Assembly (NCBI GenBank): GCA_035302865.1
Contig: DATGSF010000207.1
Location: 1 to 10,804 of the forward strand
DNA length: 10,804 nt
Reading direction: 5' to 3'
Source: DATGSF01 sp035302865
GTDB taxonomy: Bacteria; Bacteroidota; Bacteroidia; Chitinophagales; Chitinophagaceae
Part shown: positions 6,858-10,804 of the stretch, in pieces
How positions within the stretch are numbered: position 1 is the first letter of the stretch
Layout: each line of letters starts with the position of its first letter
Program-made: the position numbers and the translations under genes
Notes under the pieces: model-generated
What the model saw: the letters and a program-made list of their open reading frames with translations, nothing else
Told to the model about the DNA's origin: nothing
Databases searched by the model: none

Positions 6858-8006
6858 ATGCGCAAATACTTGCATTGGAAAACCTATTCAGTATTAATTG
6901 GATTATTAATAGTAATAATTGCATTATTTCAATTCCAAAATTTAGCAAAAAAAATGGCTAATAAGGAAAGGAAAAATGCTTTAATTCTTGTTGAAGCTTT
7001 AGAAACAATAGCTAATTCAGAAATCAATGAAGGAAAGCAGGACTTAAATTTAGCTAGTTATATCATTACTCAGAACAAAGAAATCCCATTAATCATTTGC
7101 GAAGAAGATGACAAAATAATTGATTATATTAATATTGATGAAGAGAAAATAAAAAAGAAAAAAGATTATTTAGAGAAACAATTAGAATTTTATAAGAAAA
7201 CAAATCCTCCTATTCATATCTCGTATCCTTATGGAACTTATTTAGTGTATTATGGCAATTCTTATTTATTAAATAGAATTGAACAATATCCTATATTTTT
7301 AATAATTGTTTTAAGTGTATTTTTAATAATAGTATTAATTTCTTTTTCACTAGCGCAAAAGAGCATACAAAATCAAGTATGGGTTGGAATGTCAAAAGAA
7401 ACTGCTCATCAAATGGGCACTCCTCTATCTTCAATAGTTGGCTGGATAGAAATTCTAAAGGACTATCCAGAAATAAATCCATATATAATAGAAATGAGCA
7501 AGGATGTTAATAGATTACAATTAGTAGCAGATAGATTTTCAAAAATTGGAAGTGATACACCTTTGGAAGAAACATTAATTTATCCTCGATTGGAAAACAT
7601 GAAAGATTATATGGAAAAGAGAGCTCCTAAAAAAGTAAAATTTTATTTAGAAGCAACAGAACTTTCTAAGGAATCTAAAGTATTAATGAATGCACCACTA
7701 TTTGAATGGGTAATAGAAAACATTTTAAATAATGCTTTAGATGCATTAGCTGGAAGTGGTTGGATAAAAATGCGATTAGAAGATAATGGAATTGAAGTAA
7801 TTATTGATATAGAAAATAATGGTAAAATTATACCCAAAAAGAATTTTAAAAAGATTTTTCAACCTGGAGAAACTACAAAAACAAGGGGTTGGGGTTTAGG
7901 TTTATCATTAGTAAAGAGAATAATAGAAAAATACCATTACGCAAGAATTTTTGTAAAAAAATCGGATGAAGAATCTACTGTATTTAGGATTGTTTTTAGA
8001 AGATAA
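6858..8006 (+). CDS. Membrane sensor histidine kinase with atypical G1 box
   Basis: This is a 382-residue orphan-looking sensor kinase. TM1 is at about residues 10-28 and TM2 at about 144-165, enclosing a periplasmic sensor region of some 115 residues that I do not recognise. The dimerisation/phospho-acceptor motif is KETAHQMGTPLSSIVGWIE, with His184 (7407-7409) the predicted phosphorylation site. The ATPase domain has an N box (ENILNNALDAL, 287-297), an F box (IFQPGETTK) and a G2 box (RGWGLGLSLVKRI, 343-355). The G1 box, normally DxGxG, reads N320-N-G-K-I324, so the adenine-contacting Asp and the second Gly are replaced. The family is clear: the AHQxGTP and RGWGLGLSL strings are typical of Bacteroidota kinases. 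No response regulator is adjacent. It is divergent from the BatA-domain gene and ends 120 bases before atpB. The ATG at 6858 lies directly before TM1. Confidence 0.9.
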   Translation: MRKYLHWKTYSVLIGLLIVIIALFQFQNLAKKMANKERKNALILVEALETIANSEINEGKQDLNLASYIITQNKEIPLIICEEDDKIIDYINIDEEKIKKKKDYLEKQLEFYKKTNPPIHISYPYGTYLVYYGNSYLLNRIEQYPIFLIIVLSVFLIIVLISFSLAQKSIQNQVWVGMSKETAHQMGTPLSSIVGWIEILKDYPEINPYIIEMSKDVNRLQLVADRFSKIGSDTPLEETLIYPRLENMKDYMEKRAPKKVKFYLEATELSKESKVLMNAPLFEWVIENILNNALDALAGSGWIKMRLEDNGIEVIIDIENNGKIIPKKNFKKIFQPGETTKTRGWGLGLSLVKRIIEKYHYARIFVKKSDEESTVFRIVFRR

Positions 8007-8102
8007 AAAACAAAAAATGTTATATAAAATAAAATTCCTTAGACAAGAAAACAAAAGCATAATAAAATATCAGAAATTATTTTTTTTCCAAGCGAATTAG
8101 AC

Positions 8103-8110
8103 TATCTTTG
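8103..8110 (+). promoter_or_regulatory. Bacteroidota -7 element for the atp operon
   Basis: TATCTTTG is an exact match to TAnnTTTG, 16 bases before the predicted GTG start of atpB. The surrounding spacer 8007-8126 is AT-rich with a T-tract at 8080-8087 and no clear -33 TTG. This suggests the operon is transcribed separately from the upstream kinase gene. Confidence 0.6.
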
Positions 8111-8126
8111 CACAAAATTTCGAATC

Positions 8127-9203
8127 GTGTGCAATAAATTAAAGTATTTCTTATTGGTTTTTGCTGTATTTTTCACCAGCTTTTCATTATTTGCTAATAA
8201 ACAAGAAGTTGATGCTATTGTAAATACAGAAGAAGAATTAAATATTTCCGAAATAATTTTTGGTCATATTTATGATTCTTATGAATGGCATGTATTCAAA
8301 GTAGGAAATTTTGAATTAAACATACATCTTCCTATTCTAATCTATGATACTGAAACAGGATTTCATAGTTTTTCTTCTAAAACATTGAAAGAAAACAACA
8401 ACCATTATAGTGGTTATACTTTTAATGAAGATGGAAAAATAATATCTGAACAAGGGAATAAGATTTATGATATTTCATTAACTAAGAACACAGTAGCTTT
8501 AATCATAGCTTCTTTAATTATTTTAATCATATTTATACGATTAAAAGGAACCTATATGAAAAGAGGAAGTGATCAAGCACCAAGAGGTTGGCAAAACGCT
8601 GTAGAATCTGCAATTTTATTTATAAGAGATGATGTAGCAAAGCCAAATATTGGAAAAAATTATAAGAAATTCACACCATTTTTATTAAGTTTATTTTTCT
8701 TCATCTGGATAATTAATATGTTAGGATTAATTCCAGGAGGTGCAAACTTAAGTGGAAATATTGCCTTTACTGCTGCATTAGCTTTTGTAACATTTATGAT
8801 AATGTTATTTAGCAGTAAAAAAAGTTTTTGGAGCCATCTATTTAATCCACCGGGATTACCAATTTATGTAGTTGTAATATTAGTTCCTATTGAGTTAATA
8901 TCATTAATTATTAAACCCGTAGCATTAACCGTACGTTTATTTGCTAATATGCTAGCCGGTCACTTAGTAATTTTGAGTTTTGTATTATTAATATTTATCT
9001 TTGCACAAATGAATCAAGCAGTTGGTGCAGGATTTACAGTAATATCTGTAGCTTTACAAATATTCATGTTATTAATTAAGGTTATGGTAGCAGCGATTCA
9101 AGCATTTATATTTGCAAATTTATCTGCTGTATTCATTGGTTCAATGATGGAAGAGGAAGAGGTTGTAGAGGAAGTAGCATTAGCTTCGGAAGGAGCACAA
9201 TAA
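8127..9203 (+). CDS. atpB: ATP synthase F0 subunit a
   Basis: Subunit a forms the two half-channels that carry protons past the c-ring of F1F0 ATP synthase. This 358-residue version has a predicted signal peptide (about residues 1-23, ending LFANK) and an extracytoplasmic extension to about residue 120, with the HIYDSYEWHVF and INIHLPILIYD-like blocks typical of Bacteroidota; most other bacteria lack it. Helices start at about 121-138. The essential stator arginine is Arg270 (codon 8934-8936) in TVRLFANMLAGHL, and the last helices contain the family's AAIQAFIFANLSAVFIG. The C-terminus is strikingly acidic (MMEEEEVVEEV). The start is inferred to be GTG at 8127, which directly precedes the signal peptide and lies 16 bases after a TAnnTTTG element; no in-frame ATG fits. 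It is the first gene of the operon, with atpE 37 bases downstream. Confidence 0.96.
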   Translation: MCNKLKYFLLVFAVFFTSFSLFANKQEVDAIVNTEEELNISEIIFGHIYDSYEWHVFKVGNFELNIHLPILIYDTETGFHSFSSKTLKENNNHYSGYTFNEDGKIISEQGNKIYDISLTKNTVALIIASLIILIIFIRLKGTYMKRGSDQAPRGWQNAVESAILFIRDDVAKPNIGKNYKKFTPFLLSLFFFIWIINMLGLIPGGANLSGNIAFTAALAFVTFMIMLFSSKKSFWSHLFNPPGLPIYVVVILVPIELISLIIKPVALTVRLFANMLAGHLVILSFVLLIFIFAQMNQAVGAGFTVISVALQIFMLLIKVMVAAIQAFIFANLSAVFIGSMMEEEEVVEEVALASEGAQ

Positions 9204-9240
9204 AATAGTTTTTTTGTTTAATTAATAAATACATAGTAAA

Positions 9241-9489
9241 ATGTCAATTTTAAACACAATTATGCTTGCTGGCGGAATCGCTGCAGGTTTAGGTGCGATT
9301 GGAGCTGGGATAGCTGCAATGGCTGCTGGATTAGGAATCGGTCAAATTGGTAAGGCGACTGTAGAATCTATCGCTCGTCAACCAGAAGCGGCTGGTGACA
9401 TTCGTTCCAGTATGATTTTAACTGCTGCTTTCGTTGAGGGTGTAGCATTATTAGGTGTAATTGCAGGTATTCTTGCGATTGTTCTTTAA
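9241..9489 (+). CDS. atpE: ATP synthase F0 subunit c
   Basis: This 82-residue subunit forms the rotating c-ring in the membrane. Two helices (about 4-32 and 58-82) flank the polar loop SIARQPEA (43-50). The Gly/Ala-rich first helix (GAIGAGIAAMAAGLGIG) is the usual packing motif. The ion-carrying carboxylate is Glu66 in TAAFVEGVALLGV. The residue after it is Gly, not Ser/Thr, and there is no Gln at the sodium-ligand position of helix 1, so I infer proton rather than sodium coupling. Its base composition is visibly less AT-rich than its neighbours (GCT, GGT, CGT codons), consistent with high expression. A strong hairpin follows its stop, and atpF starts 123 bases downstream. Confidence 0.97.
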   Translation: MSILNTIMLAGGIAAGLGAIGAGIAAMAAGLGIGQIGKATVESIARQPEAAGDIRSSMILTAAFVEGVALLGVIAGILAIVL

Positions 9490-9521
9490 TAATCTTATCA
9501 CAATTAAGAAAGAAGCAAAAA

Positions 9522-9566
9522 AGAACACTGTTTGCAATATGCAAAGGGCTGCGTAAGCAGTGTTCT
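9522..9566 (+). promoter_or_regulatory. Branched RNA hairpin between atpE and atpF
   Basis: AGAACACTG (9522-9530) pairs perfectly with CAGTGTTCT (9558-9566). Nested inside is TTTGCA-ATA-TGCAAA (9531-9545), a 6-base stem with a three-base loop. A further hairpin, CTGC-GTAA-GCAG (9549-9560), has a GNRA-type loop and competes with the last three pairs of the outer stem. The element is clearly less AT-rich than its surroundings. It may stabilise the atpE end of the mRNA, mark a processing site or attenuate transcription; AATTTTA follows it, but there is no proper U-run. The role is inferred. Confidence 0.65.
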
Positions 9567-9612
9567 AATTTTAAAAAGAGAATTTTATATCACTTAAATA
9601 ATAAATGGAATC

Positions 9613-10107
9613 ATGGGATTATTAACTCCTGAATTTGGATTATTCTTTTGGTCATTAGTAGCTTTTGTATTAGTAGCAGTTTTATTGAAAAAATTCGCGT
9701 GGAAACCTATATTAGGAATGCTAGATGAACGTGAAAATAAGATTGCTGATAGTATTGCCTCTGCAGAAAGAGTGCAGCAAGAAATGGCTAATCTAAAAGC
9801 AGATAATGAACGTTTGTTAAATGAAGCTCGTGAAGAACGCTCAGCTTTATTAAAAGAAGCAAATGATATGAAAAACAAAATCATAGAAGATGCAAGACAA
9901 GAAGCTAAAAACCAAGCATCCAAAATGATTGAAGACGCTAAATTGCAAATCAATAATGAAAAAAATGCTGCATTAACAGAAGTTAAAAATGAAATTGGTA
10001 ACTTAGCAGTTGAAGTAGCCGAAAAAATATTAAAACAAGAATTATCTAATGAAGATGTTCAAAAGAACTATGTTAATGAATTAACCAATAGTATTAAATT
10101 GAACTAA
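9613..10107 (+). CDS. atpF: ATP synthase F0 subunit b
   Basis: Subunit b is the peripheral stalk that holds F1 static against the rotor. The 164 residues have the classic layout. There is a short N-terminus, MGLLTPEFG, typical of the family, and one membrane helix (about 9-26). The junction KKFAWKPILGMLDERENKI follows, then a long charged coiled coil (about 40-140) with heptad-like Glu/Lys/Ala composition. The C-terminal part (NLAVEVAEKILKQELS) contacts the delta subunit. The length is normal. The ATG at 9613 directly begins the family motif. An out-of-frame ATG at 9605 opens a six-codon frame that overlaps this start. atpH begins 30 bases after the stop. The single b gene implies a b2 homodimer, as in most non-photosynthetic bacteria. 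Confidence 0.96.
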   Translation: MGLLTPEFGLFFWSLVAFVLVAVLLKKFAWKPILGMLDERENKIADSIASAERVQQEMANLKADNERLLNEAREERSALLKEANDMKNKIIEDARQEAKNQASKMIEDAKLQINNEKNAALTEVKNEIGNLAVEVAEKILKQELSNEDVQKNYVNELTNSIKLN

Positions 10108-10137
10108 TTATACGAATAATTCTAAAACATTAATTCC

Positions 10138-10698
10138 ATGCAAGAAGCAAGACTAGCTAAAGTATATGCAAAATCAATTTTGGATTTAGCAATTGAAAAA
10201 AACAAATTAGAAGAAGTGCGTAAAGATATGCACCTAGTCTATGATTTATGTAAAGAGAATAGAGAGTTTTATTTAATGCTCAAAAGTCCGATCATTAAAG
10301 GCGATAAGAAAAGCAAAATATTGGAAGAAATATTTAAAAATAAAACGGATAACTTAAGTCAATCTTTTATTCAATTGTTAGCTAAAAAAGGTAGAGCAAA
10401 TTATTTGTTAGAAATAACAAATGCTTTTGAACAAGCATACAAAAACCATAAAAATATAAAAGAAGTAACAATAACTTCCGCTATTCAATTATCTGAGGAA
10501 ACAATCCAAAATATTAAAACAAAAATAAATCAAGAAATAAAGGATACTACTATTGAAATTAAAACCAAAGTAAAACCTGAAATTATTGGTGGGATTGTAA
10601 TTGAATTAGATGATAAACTTTTTGATGCAAGTGTTCGCAATCGTTTAAATAAAATTAAACAAAATTTTCTACATAACGAATATGTAGCTAAAATATAA
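10138..10698 (+). CDS. atpH: ATP synthase F1 subunit delta
   Basis: Delta (the mitochondrial OSCP equivalent) links the peripheral stalk to the top of the F1 head. The 186 residues match the family's normal length. The N-terminal helical domain starts EARLAKVYAKSILDLAIEKNKLEEV, with a FYLMLKSPIIKGDKK block (about 44-58), and LLAKKGRANYLLEI follows at about 80-93. The C-terminal domain contains the conserved KVKPEIIGGIVIELDDKLFDASVRNRL (about 143-170), the most diagnostic stretch of the family. The ATG at 10138 is 30 bases after atpF and 36 bases before atpA, in the standard order. Nothing is missing or odd. Confidence 0.96.
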   Translation: MQEARLAKVYAKSILDLAIEKNKLEEVRKDMHLVYDLCKENREFYLMLKSPIIKGDKKSKILEEIFKNKTDNLSQSFIQLLAKKGRANYLLEITNAFEQAYKNHKNIKEVTITSAIQLSEETIQNIKTKINQEIKDTTIEIKTKVKPEIIGGIVIELDDKLFDASVRNRLNKIKQNFLHNEYVAKI

Positions 10699-10734
10699 AA
10701 CATATAATTTTAAATCTTTTAAATCTATATAAAA

Positions 10735-10804
10735 ATGGTTGGTATTAAACCGGATGAGATTTCAGCAATTTTACGTCAACAATTAGGAAATGTTGATGAG
10801 AACG
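10735..10804 (+). CDS. atpA: ATP synthase F1 subunit alpha (start only)
   Basis: Only the first 23 codons are in the window. They read MVGIKPDEISAILRQQLGNV and on, which matches the start of Bacteroidota alpha subunits (xxIxPDEISxILRxQL). Alpha is the non-catalytic nucleotide-binding subunit of the F1 head. The order atpB-E-F-H-A is the standard bacterial operon order, which supports the call despite the short stretch. The remainder, with the Walker motifs, lies beyond the window. Confidence 0.93.
   Translation, partial: MVGIKPDEISAILRQQLGNVDEN

Noticed and set aside
7291..7837. Two short minus-strand frames (7291-7482 and 7643-7837)
   Set aside because: Both lie inside the histidine kinase gene, with no promoter-like element and no recognisable protein.
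9594..9953. Open frame of 119 codons on the minus strand
   Set aside because: It is antisense to atpF; its Ser/Ala-rich, low-complexity translation is a shadow of the coiled-coil codons.
1..10804. CRISPR array, transposon, prophage, tRNA or rRNA
   Set aside because: No spaced direct repeats, transposase or integrase frames, terminal inverted repeats, or tRNA/rRNA-like sequence were seen on either strand.

Overview
The window comes from an AT-rich member of the Bacteroidota (GC content looks like about 30% by eye). Several signs agree. There is a Bacteroidota-type OstA-like outer-membrane biogenesis protein and a BatA-domain membrane protein of the Bacteroidota type. The sensor kinase carries the AHQxGTP phospho-acceptor motif. 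The ATP synthase a subunit has the phylum's signal peptide and long extracytoplasmic N-terminal extension. TAnnTTTG promoter elements stand just ahead of start codons, and Shine-Dalgarno sequences are not evident. I cannot resolve class or family.

Layout. Positions 1-1235 (+) hold the 3' part of an ABC exporter (membrane domain plus complete ATPase). It converges on an OstA/LptA-like LPS-transport protein at 1414-3444 (-). A divergent spacer with two TAnnTTTG elements separates the latter from two small membrane-protein genes at 3566-3856 and 3864-4238 (+). These converge on what looks like a small lipoprotein gene broken by a frameshift near its 3' end (4313-4575, -). A BatA-domain/degenerate-VWA membrane protein follows (4781-6784, -), divergent from a membrane sensor histidine kinase (6858-8006, +). 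The F-type ATP synthase operon then begins behind its own TAnnTTTG element: atpB, atpE, atpF, atpH and the first 23 codons of atpA, all on + and running off the window.

How the genes work together. The atp genes encode the proton channel (a, c), the stator (b, delta) and the start of the catalytic head (alpha). The ABC exporter and the OstA-like protein are both envelope proteins, but they are convergent, so they are not one operon. The kinase has no response regulator beside it, and its G1 box departs from consensus at two key positions.

I see no phage, transposon, CRISPR, tRNA or rRNA, and no convincing new multi-gene system. The most unusual points are a compact, branched RNA hairpin between atpE and atpF, the frameshifted lipoprotein, the non-canonical kinase ATP site, and the pair of unrecognised small membrane proteins divergent from the OstA-like gene.
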